In this document: piece by piece, positions 48,201 through 60,405 of the stretch | Position numbering within the stretch: position 1 is the stretch's first letter | Layout of the letters: the number at the start of each line of letters is the position of its first letter | Origin: Channa striata | Lineage: Eukaryota; Chordata; Actinopteri; Anabantiformes; Channidae | Assembly (NCBI GenBank): GCA_033026295.1 | Contig: CM065188.1 | Location: 14,042,642 to 14,106,641 of the forward strand | Length of the DNA stretch: 64,000 nt | Reading direction: 5' to 3' | Made by a program: the position numbers and the translations under genes | Notes under the pieces: generated by a model | What the model saw: only the letters and a program-made list of their open reading frames with translations | Told to the model about the DNA's origin: nothing | The model's database searches: none

Positions 48201-51200
48201 TTTGCAAGTAGTCAAAGAGACACACTAAGTTTTGTAAAAATAAGATATGTAACAATAAAAAATTATGGAAAAAAATCATATTGAATGTTTTTTTTAGTTA
48301 GATATTATGAAGAAACATTGATGCATCTTTTTGGAAAGTGATGAAATGTTATTGCTGGTAGATGTGTAATTGTCTGCCAACTATCAAACACCTGCCTAAA
48401 ATAAATTACAAAAACATAAAATAATAAGCAGCTTAGCTAGAAATAGAAGATCATTTATAGAAGACAAGGTTGATCAAATGTTCTGGAGCTGGTGTAAATG
48501 TTGAACTGAGAATAAATGCTAAACTTTAGGTGTAAAAGCTTTTGTGGTTTGTGACGCCTGATAAATTTTGAGATAAAAGACCCGTTATGCACTTATGATT
48601 CTGTCTATAACTCTGATCATTTGCTCTCTAACACACACACACTCACTTACATAAGGAGTGATGTTTCCCACCTGGACGCCCCCGTTTCCCTCATTAATCA
48701 GTTAGCTGCTGTGGATCCGAGCTAACAGATAAGTAGGACTGATGCTGGTGGTTTGTCCGCCGGCTGAGACAAAGTGAGACCGATGATCGTTGCAACAGAT
48801 GGTAGAGACGCAGTTCGATAGATCAGTGTTAGCCGGCAGCCAAAACTCTCACACTCGCCTCGTTGGTTTGCTGCTGCCCTCTAAACCCTCTCTCAAGAAT
48901 TTTATACAACACGCTAATGTTTCTTTTATTAATAATAATTCAAGCTTCCCTACAAAATTACTAGTTTTTGCTGTCAGAATTGCATTTACATTTACATTTA
49001 TGAAACTGATGTTCTGACTTTTGTTAAACTTGAAATGGTGAGTTGAATGAACGCGTTTCTCTGAGTTCACTCAACTGAAAAGAAGTTGGCAACTCTGACA
49101 AATGGTAAAATCTTTATTATTCCAACGTGTTTCAGCAGAGGAGAAAGTAATTATCCGATGGGGACGTGGCAAAGTGTCCTTGAGCAAGACGCTGAACCCC
49201 AAATCACTGCATTGTGAGTGTTGGCCAGCGCTGGTGTGTGATTGTCAGTGCTACAAACCGGAATTAATTAAATGTCGAAAATAAGAGTCTATTAAAACAA
49301 AAAAACATGATACAAACAACAAAAAAGTGAAACTATACTGTTTTAGGATTAAAGAAACTAGGAGCTCTATCAGAAGCGGAAACACCAGATGTTTTACAGA
49401 GCCGGTAGATTTTTGTTTTACTAGTATGGAACAAGTAAATCTGGGACACAGACGTGATACATCAACTCTTCCAGTAGACAAAAGAGACATTTATAATTTT
49501 CAAATACATCAACCAGGTCTGAATGAAGATTGTAACATTTTTGTGAGCTGCACTTTTTCGTTTCAATCATTTAACTGTTTTTGATTGTAGATTCATCTTT
49601 TATGTGAACAGTTGTTTTGTCAAAGTGCCCTTTTCCTTTTTTTAGGCATTTTTTTAACCAGTTTCCTGTTTTAACACGCTCTTATTTTGACATTTCATGA
49701 TCAACATCCTTTGTGGGTTGTCCAGTGATGTGTCGAGCTCCCATTGGTTAATTACTTCCAACTCTGCTCTCCCACTGGGTATTTAAAGGCCTGTGTCCAC
49801 ATGTCCTGTAAACTGTCCTGATGGAGACTCTGTGCTGAAATGTGTTCACATGTTTTTGTCCACCAGTGTTTCTTTTTGTCTGTGGACTCACAGTTTAGCC
49901 CCTTGTTCACTGGTGACGTAGCGACAACACAACTCTCTAAAAAACAAGGTACGTTCTAGACAATCAGTTGACTTCCCAGTTTAAACTGTATCAACCATAA
50001 TGGAAACTTTTGCGATTCCACGATAATACTATTAATGCTAGTCATGATAAATGTTAGTATTGAACTCAGGTTCTAAGGTAGGGCAGATATTGTGTTTGTG
50101 CTGATTTTGGTAGAAAAGGCCTCCAACATCTGCAGCAGTTTTTGATGAATGAAGTCAAACGGTAGAACAGAAGCTTCAAACTGAGAATTGTGAGAGAAAA
50201 GAAAAGCTGCTGATTTTGAATAAGATCCACTAATTTTACCAGATTGTCGCCCGTCGTCAATTAGGGCTTCATGTTGAGACATCTTGAACATGTTCAATGT
50301 TTCGCTTTGTGCAAAACCTAAAATAGTTTAATTATGATTATTCCCCATGCAATTTCCTAGTAAAGTTAACTAACAAAGACGACGTAACAAGTTTAGTTTC
50401 TTCTTGTGCAAACTGTCAAAAAAACATCTGTAAAATCCAATCCAACAGGTTTAGTTTTCATTAAACCCGTGTGCGTTACCACAGTGGAATCACTTACGAC
50501 AGCTCTGAAGAAATATAAGTGTGTTTTAAAATCTCTTTTATTTTAATTTCACTACAAATAATACATTTGTTAATAGCTCTTATTCAAATATAACATTGTT
50601 CAGATCCCTGCTCATACAAAACTCCGTCCCTGTTCACTGTTCATGGCTCTTTAAACAACCGTCACGACATTGTGAACAAAACTTATTCCAAAACTATATT
50701 TGCATGCAGTAACAAATATTATTATTTGAAGCTACCAAAGTCACCATTTATACTGTATAGTTTTGGGTCCAACAGGAAGTCAGATATGTGCATGAATGCC
50801 GGTGCATTGGATAAAGCGAGCATGCTGCTCTAACAGGCCGTACCTATAGTGTGTAAACTAGTTTCCTGTAATCTGATGCTTCACAGAGAAATACCACCTG
50901 TAGCCGCATCCATATTATGCTGTACACAAACTTTTCATACAGATTCATTATTCATTATTGCTAAGCGTTTTCAACTAGTGGAAATCTAGTTGGGAGTTCT
51001 TATTAGAAACGTCACAAAATATTTCAAATCATCAATTTCATCCCACGGTCTGGGGTCACGTTGCGTCGAGTCATCTTTCTGGTCCTGTAACAATGCACAA
51101 CAATAAAAAAAGAAAAATTAACATGAAGCTGTGACACCGTGAACGTACACGCAAGTTGACATGAGCACGTGAGGTGTGAAAATAAAATCTCCAACGTTAA

Positions 51201-51912
51201 CAACAAAGACAAAGTGACTCATTAATCCACAAGCAATTTTGCAGAAATGTGTTTTTTAAATTCTCTGTACATTGGCGTACTGAAACGCCAGCGGGATCCA
51301 ATTATTATCTGCAATTATACTGGCCATTTTTAAAAGGCAGGGGCACCAAATTACAGGCCTTTTTTTTCTTTGAAGGTTGTGTTTTTCAGTCGCTAATGTA
51401 TCTCCTGTTGAGAAAAGGCTGGATCGACGTCTGTCAAATTAAGGCTTTATCATATGCGTGTCCTTCTCCTGGCAAATTGGAAAAGTGCCCTGAAGGATTG
51501 GAAATAATTACACGAGGGCCGTGACAGAGGCTTTTACTTCGCATATAGAACGTGGCATTTGTGAAATCACTTTACAAAAAAGTGGTCTTTATTTCCAGTG
51601 TAATATCCGAGCCTGCTCCGTCTTTTGCCTATTTTCTATGACTGTGTGGCTCTTTCGACGGCTCTCGTCTTTTCCTTTGGCTTCCTGTTCGTCTCCTTCT
51701 CCGCTGTATGAAACTGCATGTTTGGTTTTTTTAAAAAAGGCCAGTGAATCAGCTGCTTCTGTTAAGTCGATTTTTGCTGCACAGTATGTGATTGAGATTT
51801 CTCACAACTTGTGTGGGATGCGTTTCGAGTTAAGATCCTGGACAAGCATAATAATTAAATGTTAACCGGCGTTTTGCATCTCTTCCCACTCCCGTGTTCT
51901 GTGTCTTACCGT
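45240..51912. other. Intergenic region between paralogue C and rac2
   Basis: No gene recognised. Contents are a second copy of the 37.4-kb segment at 48656-48742, a repeat fragment at 49165-49258, and a promoter-like block near 49745-49795 (ATTGG, then GGTATTTAAAGG) with no coding exon after it. The part nearest 51912 is the 3' UTR of rac2 (read on the minus strand). Confidence 0.5.
49165..49258 (+). repeat. Dispersed fish repeat fragment
   Basis: The phrase 'tgtccttgagcaagacgctgaaccccaaat' (seen as overlapping shorter words) followed by 'ggccagcgctggtgtgtgattgtcagtg' matches a very common teleost interspersed repeat. A related form, on the opposite strand, appears at about 37915-38035 as 'ttgctcaaggacac'. 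Confidence 0.55.
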
Positions 51913-54900
51913 TTACAGCAGGGAGCAGGGCTTCTTTTTGACCTTGGTGGGCTGCGGGCAGAGCACGGCCCGGATGGCCTCGTCGAACACAGTCTTCAGA
52001 CCACGCTGGGTCAAAGCAGAGCACTCCAGGTACTTCACCGCGTCTGCACGAGCAAGCGATGACGCACAGAGAAACAACAGTGATGAAAATGAATAAAACA
52101 TCACATAGAAACATAAAGGCTAAGTAAAGAATGTGGGCTAATAGACAATGTCCCACTGTCACAGGATGTTGAATATGAGCAACAGAAATATCATGAACGT
52201 GTCGCTAACAGGTTGAAAAGGCTTTAGCTTCTCACCCAAGTTTAAACTATTTTGCTGTTTCATTTGCAGCATATTCTCCAACTGACGCCCTCTCTCCTAA
52301 TTTATGACTCCATCATTGATGTTTTGATGCAATGTGTTTTTTTGAAGGACCGGAACTGTAATTTGTGGTTAGGGAGGGTGGAGGGGGGAGGCGGGAGGGG
52401 GGAGGGTGTCCAAAAACATGGGACTGTCAAACTGAGACACCCGAGTTCGGTTCCTAAGTCGTGTTTCCAGTTGGTTTCAGGCAAGAAAACCACTGACGTA
52501 GGGGCAGAGAGAAGTTGTGAACTTGTTTAAAAGCAATAAAACATATTTTGTGTAAAATTGTCTTGTGTTACACCAGCCCTTGACTTCCATCCCGCCCTAA
52601 CTAACTCCTGTAACTGCCTAAACATAAAAATGCTTTAATAACGCCACGGAAAGTTACTGTTCTACTGCAGGCACAAAAATCTGTTGTCTAACATTTTATT
52701 CATATGTTCAGTACTTGTCATTTACTGTAGGTTACAACATATTGTCAGTATGTTCACAAGAAACATAATGTGTTTGAAATTACATTTTTTAGGTAGATGA
52801 AAATGAGTTTGTAGTTTAGTTATTGAGCCCAATATTTCTTTTACTGCATCATATACGTCATCTCATGGCCAACAATGTTTCAGTGCCTAAAATGTGAAAT
52901 TGTGATGCACAAATTGCAGAAAGTTGGACATTTTGCTATTATTATTGACTTATCATCATGTCGATATCGCAGACCCCTGTCACCAGTTAGTGCTAACTCA
53001 TATTTTTTCTCTGGGCAAGTAGCATAAGTGCTGAGCTGAGCTACTACCACAACCCGCCCAACAGACTGTGGACTCCAAAATAATGGAACACGTAAACCAA
53101 CCGTAACTTCTCATTGATCGCATGTTTTACTTATTTATAACCCAGGTTGGTTTCACATCTTCCTGTTTGAAAAGCTGCAGTGAGTGTGACTGACCTATCT
53201 CCTTAGCCAGAGCCAAGCCTTGAGGGTAGGTGATGGGCGACAGCTTCTTCTCCTTCAGCTTCTCAATGGTTTCCTTCTCATCCCTCAGATCCAGCTTGGT
53301 GCCCACCAGGATGATGGGTGTGGAGGGGCAGTGGTGGCGGACCTCTGGGTACCACTGTTAGAGGACAGAATTCAAGGCAAACACAATGTGTGGGTCAGAC
53401 AAGAGGAACCGACAGGGGCGAACGGAGGTGAGCGGAGACAGGCGGAAGCCAGCGAATCTCCTTGAGTTGCCATGAAATAAGTCTCAAAATGCAAATGACG
53501 CAAATATTTTGGCTCAAGCAAGCCAGGTTTCAACTTGCAAATGATTTCGTAACACAGGTGAAGTTTCCTGAGAGTCTCCACTTCCTACTCTACCTCTCTC
53601 CACCTCGACGGTTTCTTTCTAAACTCCCAGTGTATTTACACATTTAACCTGGTTCCATCTTTTCTCACCTCATATCTCCAGTTCCCTCTTACGTTTCTTG
53701 CTCCTGCTCCACTCTCGGCTTCATTAATCCTCTCTCCATTCATTTTCCTCTGTGAGAAAATGAGAGATCCTATCTGGTGGAACAATTACGTACATTCTGC
53801 TGGTGCCCACAGGCTAGTGAAAGTTGTAGTTTTTGATTGGCAGCTCCGTCTGCTCACGGGCCAGCTGATTGACGCGTGGGGATTATGGGCATTACCCGCT
53901 GAATCCTGCTTCTGCTTTTACGAGTCCATGCTGACAATTTAAACCCCTGCATGATGCAATTTCACGGACACTGGAAGTCCCTTTCTCCCTCTCCAATTTT
54001 ATCTGCGTCTGCAGCTTAATTAAAATAAACCTAAATCTCTTGCTGGCATTCTAACTCGGTCAAAGCCAACAGGGCAGTTCCCTAATGGAAAATTAAGGGA
54101 CTTACTTTGTCGAGAGTGTCCTAAACCTGTGCTGCCGTTTGAGCGGGTCCACTGCACATTAAAACAAAGCGGTAAACCTTAGACTCAGACCCGACCACTG
54201 GAAGACTCTAGACTTCAGCCGAGCGACAAACTAAAACACTAAGATGATGTCAGCCAGGTCTTTATCCCCCAGACCTTGATCATTACTGGGTCTAAAGACC
54301 TGATGGGAGTGGGACTTTTCTGTTCCAGCATTGCAGTATGTAGATTTACTGTTTGCTCATTCAGCTTATTATGACGTGTAACTTTACTTGGAGTGAATCT
54401 GAGGCTTGTCCAAATTCATTTATATTTTAATTGAGTTAAATATTTTTTGAGCTACATGCGATCCCCTAAAATTTGATTTCAACTTGTGACATGATATTTC
54501 AGTTAGACTTTTCCTCAGTGACTTAGATGCAACTTTGTCTTCAAAGTGTTTCGAGTCGCGTTTACTGCAGCCACCAGATGTCACCAGAGATGTCCCGATA
54601 CTATTGTCCCCGGACAGAGTACAAGTACTTATTTTACATTTGAGTCCTTGCTGATACCGATACGTAAGTGTTGGACTTGTAGTACGACTTGCTGGACACT
54701 AAAATCCCCATCAATGCACCGCACAGTTAAGCGGATGAGGGACACTAGCAAGGACCAGGAGTGAGGACGGAAACTGGGACACACCTGAAGACTAGCTTAG
54801 ACTTTTGAATATTGGGCATTTCCCACTGTTTCCACCAACTCTCACAGATTTATGATAGTCTGGCAGGGACCATAAAGCCGTAGGGTGTGGAAAGAACTGA

Positions 54901-57900
54901 TGGATCAATCTCACAAAGACAGAGACAAAGACTTGTTTTTAAGGGCCTAAACAATAAGCTTGTGGGCTCCTCACCCTCTGTACCTGGACAATCAGTACGA
55001 GGTTAATGTAAAGCGGAATCGGTTGCGGTGTTGAAGACGTTTTGTGAGTCTGAATACACAGTGTTGGATCCAACATCCGGACATTGCTACCAAATTACAC
55101 CACTTATCGATGATGATGATATTTTATTGTGTTGCAACAGTGTCACAGTCATAAGGTGAAAGATTTAATTTAATTTCTGTTGAACTCCACATCAGCCTGT
55201 CTGCCCTTTTATCCCAGTCGATTGTGACAAGTGCTGTAATGTTGAACAGTGTCTGATCAATAGTGGCTGGATGTTGAGTGAACGGACGCTGGTCTATTTT
55301 CCCTCGTGCCAATTGTGCTTTGATTTGCTGTAGGACATTTATCTCAGATGGTCTGCTACCTGTACGTGAACACACAACAAAGAGGGAGCTTTGTAAATCT
55401 GTAAAAAATATGAAGTCGGAAAATAGTTTGGTCATTTAATCATCCAATCACAACCCAGGGGCTGCAGCGTTGCTTTCTCGGCGTGGAATTGTTCTCTCTA
55501 GTCTTCATTTTTTCATTTGCCTCTATAACAGCCAATCTCGCAGGCAGCGGGAAGCACTTTTATTCATTTATTTCTTTATTTTACTACTCCACTTTCTTGT
55601 AACTATGGTGATTTACACGGGGTTCAAAGTGAAGAGCAAAGCTGCGGTGGAGAAGACGAAATAGAATCCAGCTTATGCGTCAGGCCCATGTTCCTCGTTG
55701 TTATGTTGGAGTAATATTCTGATGGGATTTGTCCTGGGAGGAAGAGCAGTGAGACATTCCTCCAGAGGCTCTGGCTTCTTCTACACTTCTCCCTGTTGCG
55801 ACGACTCCTTCTTGCGTCAGTGTAGCACAGGAAACGGCAAACACCTCAAGCCAGGAGGGCACTCGAGATGAGTGGCATGCATAAGAAGGCTTTAATTCAC
55901 AGGGCCTCGTCAGGAACCTGGTGTTCTTTCTTTACGTGTCAAGCCTGAAGGACGGGTTGTCTTAACCCTCGTGCCTCTCGAGAGACGTGAGCAGGGACAG
56001 AGCTCGGTTCCAACTTGGAGAATTTGCTGCTTTTATATGCGTTGACACGGTGGTAAAAATAAATGTTTCAGTCAATAAATGTCTGTCAAACTAATGACAA
56101 ACTAAATGGGTCAATATTCTTAGTTTGTTAGTAACTTCAGCCTTTATATCAATCATAGAACAACATTCGAATTCTTAGAATAAATCTTACGCCCTGCAAA
56201 TTTGATAGGTATTTATAATTTTTCATTGCAGGTATGTCATATTCTATATGAGCTTCCTGCTGTTGCGGTCACATGGCAACATACGTGCATACATACATGA
56301 TTGATTTGAAAAAATGTACATTTTAAAATACATGATTTGCCCAGCATGAAGTGAGTCACAGTGGAATTATGGTGACACTTTTCCTCCCCCTCATTCTTCA
56401 CCAGTCAAGCTAAAGATAGACCGTGTTGAGGAACATCATGCAAGACGTCAGTGACATGTGGACAGCGAGACGCCGTCCACCTCTGACGCCTGTCACTCAT
56501 GCACAGAATTAAATTTGTCCCACACTGGCCCCTGTCTGATCAGTACACGTGTGTGTGACCTTCACCAACCGTCCAAATATCAATGTACCACAGAGACGGG
56601 ACTCACCTTAGCTCTGACGTTCTCGTAGGACGCTGGGCTCACCAGAGAGAAACAGATCAGGAAAACATCCTGGATGGATTGACAGTGGGACGAGAGAGGC
56701 GGTTAGATGGGAGGATTGAACACACTGGGCGTCTTACAGCAATCTATTTACAAAGTTTATGGTAGAATATAAATGTGTTTTTGTCAATAATAGTTGATCC
56801 ATATTTTACCAATTTTGAATTGTGTGGACTTGATTTTATTATGGCCAACTTGCTTTCCGTGGCTTTAGTTTAGTGTGCAAATGTACATTAATGCTTTTTA
56901 ACTTCCCACTGACTTTGCTAGATCCTCCGGATGACATCACCCGGAGGATTTTGTCACCATTAAAAAAACCTGCTCTGGAAAAGCCAGTTGACCTTGATTT
57001 CAAACTCCATAGCAAACAACATAGAACGTAATCTGAACTGAAGGCTCCTCCAAGTGATGTCGTCTGGAGATTTTAATACAGGCACGTTTAATGGCACGTA
57101 TGAACAAACCTTTAGTTATTCAGGAAAAGCTTCAAACGTCACTCGTCGCTTTTCTGCTGAGCTGTTGCTCAAGTTCCCTGCAGTATTGCTGAGGGGGAAG
57201 GTAACGCAGCTTTGCACTTGCCCCACCCGTCCTGCCAGGCCGAGGGCTGAACCCTCGACCTTCCGATCGCAACTCACGTCTCTAGTCACCATTAATGTTT
57301 GTTTCAAAAAGGCCCAAATTTCTTAAGCTATCAAAAAAAAAAGATATAATAAGTCATTTAGTTCATCTGTTTTCATTATTATTGTCATATTTTGTGGACG
57401 TGTTCAGAATTCAACACCCAAAACTGAGCAAATGTTCGACGCTAAAGCATCAAGCAGAGTATCAAGCATCAGTGTTTATAATCTTGTTTATCATATTTAC
57501 TTTAAGAAAAATGACCATGTTTGCATATTGTTATTCTGTTATATCAAGGTTCTTGATTTAACGAGCTGCAGTATTCTCTGTCTGGTTTTATGGTGGGAGT
57601 CAAAGCTTGACCCCATCTCCCTTAACGAACAGCGTGCGGGTGACTGCGTACCGTCTGTGGGTAGGACAGTGGGCGCAGCCTGTCGTAGTCTTCCTGTCCG
57701 GCTGTATCCCACAGGCCCAGGTTGACTGGTTTACTGTCCACCATCACATTAGCCGAGTAGTTGTCGAACCTGGAGGGAGCACAGAAGGTCAGCGATCAAT
57801 CAGCCGAGGCGTGAATCCGTGAATTCATGAGCCTCGTAAAAATGTCACTGTGTCACTGTCAGGTCCAACGATTGGACATTAGTCATCCGAGGCCTTTAAG

Positions 57901-58470
57901 TGGAAGCTTCAGTGAGACCGTGAGGGATGGGGATTACTGCTTTGAGAATAATAAAAGCCTTATTAATGTGTGCAGTTAAACCGAGCCTTGCTGTTAGAAC
58001 ATCTGTGTTTAAGGAAGTAACCTGGAAAAAAAAACCTTGACTGTAAGATTTAAGCGGCACTGCCTCTGTGTGGCCACGCTGAAAGACTACAGCTCCACCG
58101 CCGTCAGTCCCAGCAGGTTCAGGGTTCAGACCCGCTGCTTCATAAAGAGCAATGAGCACGTCGGTGACTGCAAATAACAGCGGTGCTATAGTTGCCTCCG
58201 TGTTTCAGCTTGGTCTTACGTAACTCTGATGAAGCCACAGTATTTTGAGCAACATCCTGCTTCAGTGACATGTGTTTGAATTTATTCTCTGTCACCTCAA
58301 GTCTTTAGTTAGAAAAACTGCAGTTTTATATTTGTGGTTGTCTACAATAACTCCATTTTTCATCTTAGTCTGATTTCATCTTAAGACAAAATGTTTTAAA
58401 AAGTGTTTTCCTAAGTGGATAAAAGGTAAAGTATGTCCGTTCAGATGTGAAACATACGTATGTTCACCAG

Positions 58471-58506
<36 letters not shown>

Positions 58507-58585
58507 TACTTACACAGTGGGGATGTACTCCCCAGGGAAGGCGTTGGTTGTGTAGCTGATGAGAAGACATGTTTTTCCCACAGCT
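51913..58585 (-). CDS. rac2: Rac2 small GTPase, exons 2-6 (5' partial)
   Basis: Rho-family GTPase of blood cells that drives actin remodelling and NADPH-oxidase activation; membrane-bound by prenylation. Exons on the minus strand: 58585-58514 (72 nt), 57769-57652 (118), 56669-56607 (63), 53354-53195 (160) and 52043-51913 (131 with stop). These are the standard Rac exon sizes with correct phases. Visible are AVGKTCLL of the P loop, switch I YIPTVFDNYS, switch II [30 protein letters not shown], insert helix ETIEKLKEKKLSPI, CSALTQRGLK and a polybasic tail KVKKKP ending in the prenylation box CSLL. CSLL and AVLCPQPT distinguish Rac2 from Rac1 and Rac3. The missing 35-nt first exon (12 codons with the start Met and GDG) was not found up to 64000 and probably lies beyond. 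Total would be 192 residues, full length. Confidence 0.96.
54570..54680 (+). repeat. Dispersed repeat fragment in rac2 intron
   Basis: Words 'agatgtcccgatacta', 'gagtacaagtactt' and 'ttgctgataccgatac' match an interspersed element frequent in fish genomes, probably hAT-related. It is intronic and non-coding. Confidence 0.45.
58470..58504 (+). repeat. (TG)n microsatellite beside rac2 exon 2
   Basis: About 17 TG units end only about 9 bases from the splice donor of rac2 exon 2 (minus strand, donor at 58513-58512). On the transcript it is a CA-repeat right inside the intron start, a position where CA repeats can bind splicing factors such as hnRNP L. Confidence 0.9.
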
Positions 58586-59739
58586 CTAAATCACACAAGA
58601 AAATGAAGAATACAGTTAATATGTTGAATTTAAAAACTGAAATTTAAAAGAAAATAATTTATCAATTCAGGCACAGTTAAAATGCAACAAAAAGATTTAT
58701 TAATTTCATCTTTTTTTTCCTGTTTCTGCAGACTTTTTACTTTTAACTGCAAAGTCATATTTTCCAGCTAAGATGCAGCTTGTCGTTTTTCCTTGTGACC
58801 TGCACTTTGACATAATTCTTTACCAATAAAAATTGTTTGCTTTTTTTAACAGACAGTCCTTTTTTCCCCCCTTTCTTTGAATTGAAGCACATGTCGGTGA
58901 CATGATCAGAGCGAGCGGCTTGTCTCAGCATCCACTCTGACGAAACCGTGCGGCTGAAAGCGGGAGGTGCTCAGACGAGCAACGACTAGCCCCGTGTAAA
59001 TGTTCTTCTGCTGCTCGGCTGTCAGCATTTCGACAGCAGCCCCGGAACACGTGACGCGAATCAGTTAAGTCTGTGGTTAAATGGGATTGGTTGCAAGCTG
59101 TAAGACGCTGCTGCTTCTTCTTGGCTGCTTTCATCTGACAGAAGTCCTTCCGTGCCTTAAAGAGCCCAGTCTGAAACTGGGCCTCAGGTACCGACTCGTT
59201 TGTGCTAAAGGATGAAATTTTGCGTAATTATCGTAAACAGCTTCTCTGCGTCTCAGTGACGAGTCAATGCCTCCTGCTCACATAATGACTGTACGTCAGC
59301 ATGTCGAAGCAAATCCAGACTGTGTCCAATTTGCTAAGAGCTCAGAAGCTAATTACGCAAATTCCCAATCATTTCTTCCGCAACACCGTCTTGTTTCAGG
59401 CCTGAAAACCTATATCCTCATTCAGCCTCTTACTATGAGTCATAAATCCACACATGAACGCACAGTGCAGCAATTTGACAAAGGTCAGAAGGCAAAACGC
59501 AAGCGCATACAAGGATCAGCCATAACTTTATCACCACATGCCTAATGTTGAGTAGATCAAACTTTTCTTATTAATACTTAGCAGAACATCGCAAAAAGCA
59601 TCACACTGCCTCTTCCTCAGGTCAGCTTCAGGGACCACACGTTCACTTGTTGTCTTCCAGATTTGGTCATAATGAGATTATCCAGTCAGTGGTCATAAAG
59701 TTGTGGCTGATCTGACTGTGCTCAATCCAACTGGATGAC

Positions 59740-59945
59740 AGACATTCCTGTAGGTCAAATCTTTTGAAGTGGTAAATGGTCGGCACTTTTCTGTTTCACT
59801 GGACAAAACACTGTATTTAGCCATTCACACACTCACACACACACCAATGATGACAAAGCTGCCACACGCAGCACTGGCCTGACCAGACCAGCCACAGGGC
59901 TCCAGTGTCCTGCCCAAAGCTGGGGATCAAACCCCTGACCCTGCA
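59740..59945 (+). repeat. Dispersed fish repeat fragment
   Basis: 'ggtaaatggtcggcacttt', 'gccattcacacactcacac', 'ccagtgtcctgcccaaa' and 'ggggatcaaacccctgaccctg' are words of an abundant teleost interspersed repeat. They occur in the usual order, with the B-box-like 'gatcaaacccc' at the end. Confidence 0.6.
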
Positions 59946-60149
59946 TCCTGCGTCAAAACAAAGAAACTGCATGTAACACAGTCCTGAAGAAGCAAATTTC
60001 AATGTTTACCTGCTATTAATAGCTATGGATAATAACTAAAACTATAGATCGTGCAGCATTAACTTGCTGATGCACAAAAACAAAAAAGCACCAAAGAAAA
60101 GTAGGAAATCTATTATTTTATGCCTATTTACTTTTTCAACACTCTTAAT

Positions 60150-60405
60150 TGACAGACATTAGGCAGGCACCTTCATTGTCCATTTTTAAAACTCATTTGA
60201 AGACCCATTTTTATTCTCTGGCTTTTAATTCAGCATGAGGACTCTGTGTTTGTTCCTTTGTTTTATTCTCTTGTTTTATTGTCATTTTATTTACTAGTCA
60301 CTGTTTTACGTATTGTCTTGTTTTCTGTAGCTGTGTACAGCACTTTGGTCAGCCAAAGCTGTTTTAAAGGGCTTTATAAATAAAGTTGAGTTGAGTTGAG
60401 TTAAG
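60150..60405 (+). mobile_element. LINE 3' end with (GTTGA)n tail
   Basis: 'tttaaaactcatttgaagacccatttttattctctggctttta' in short words, 'gtacagcactttggtcagcc' and 'gctttataaataaagttgagttgagttgagtt' match the 3' end of common fish non-LTR elements, which finish in short tandem tails like this one. It is 5' truncated and carries only the last codons and UTR. Confidence 0.65.

Noticed and set aside
56922..56951. Small palindrome ATCCTCCGG...CCGGAGGAT in a rac2 intron
   Set aside because: A 9-bp stem is expected by chance in a window this size and lies near no functional signal.
51913..58585. Calling the GTPase Rac1 or Rac3
   Set aside because: The prenylation box CSLL and the segment AVLCPQPT fit Rac2. 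Rac1 ends in CLLL and Rac3 in CTVF.
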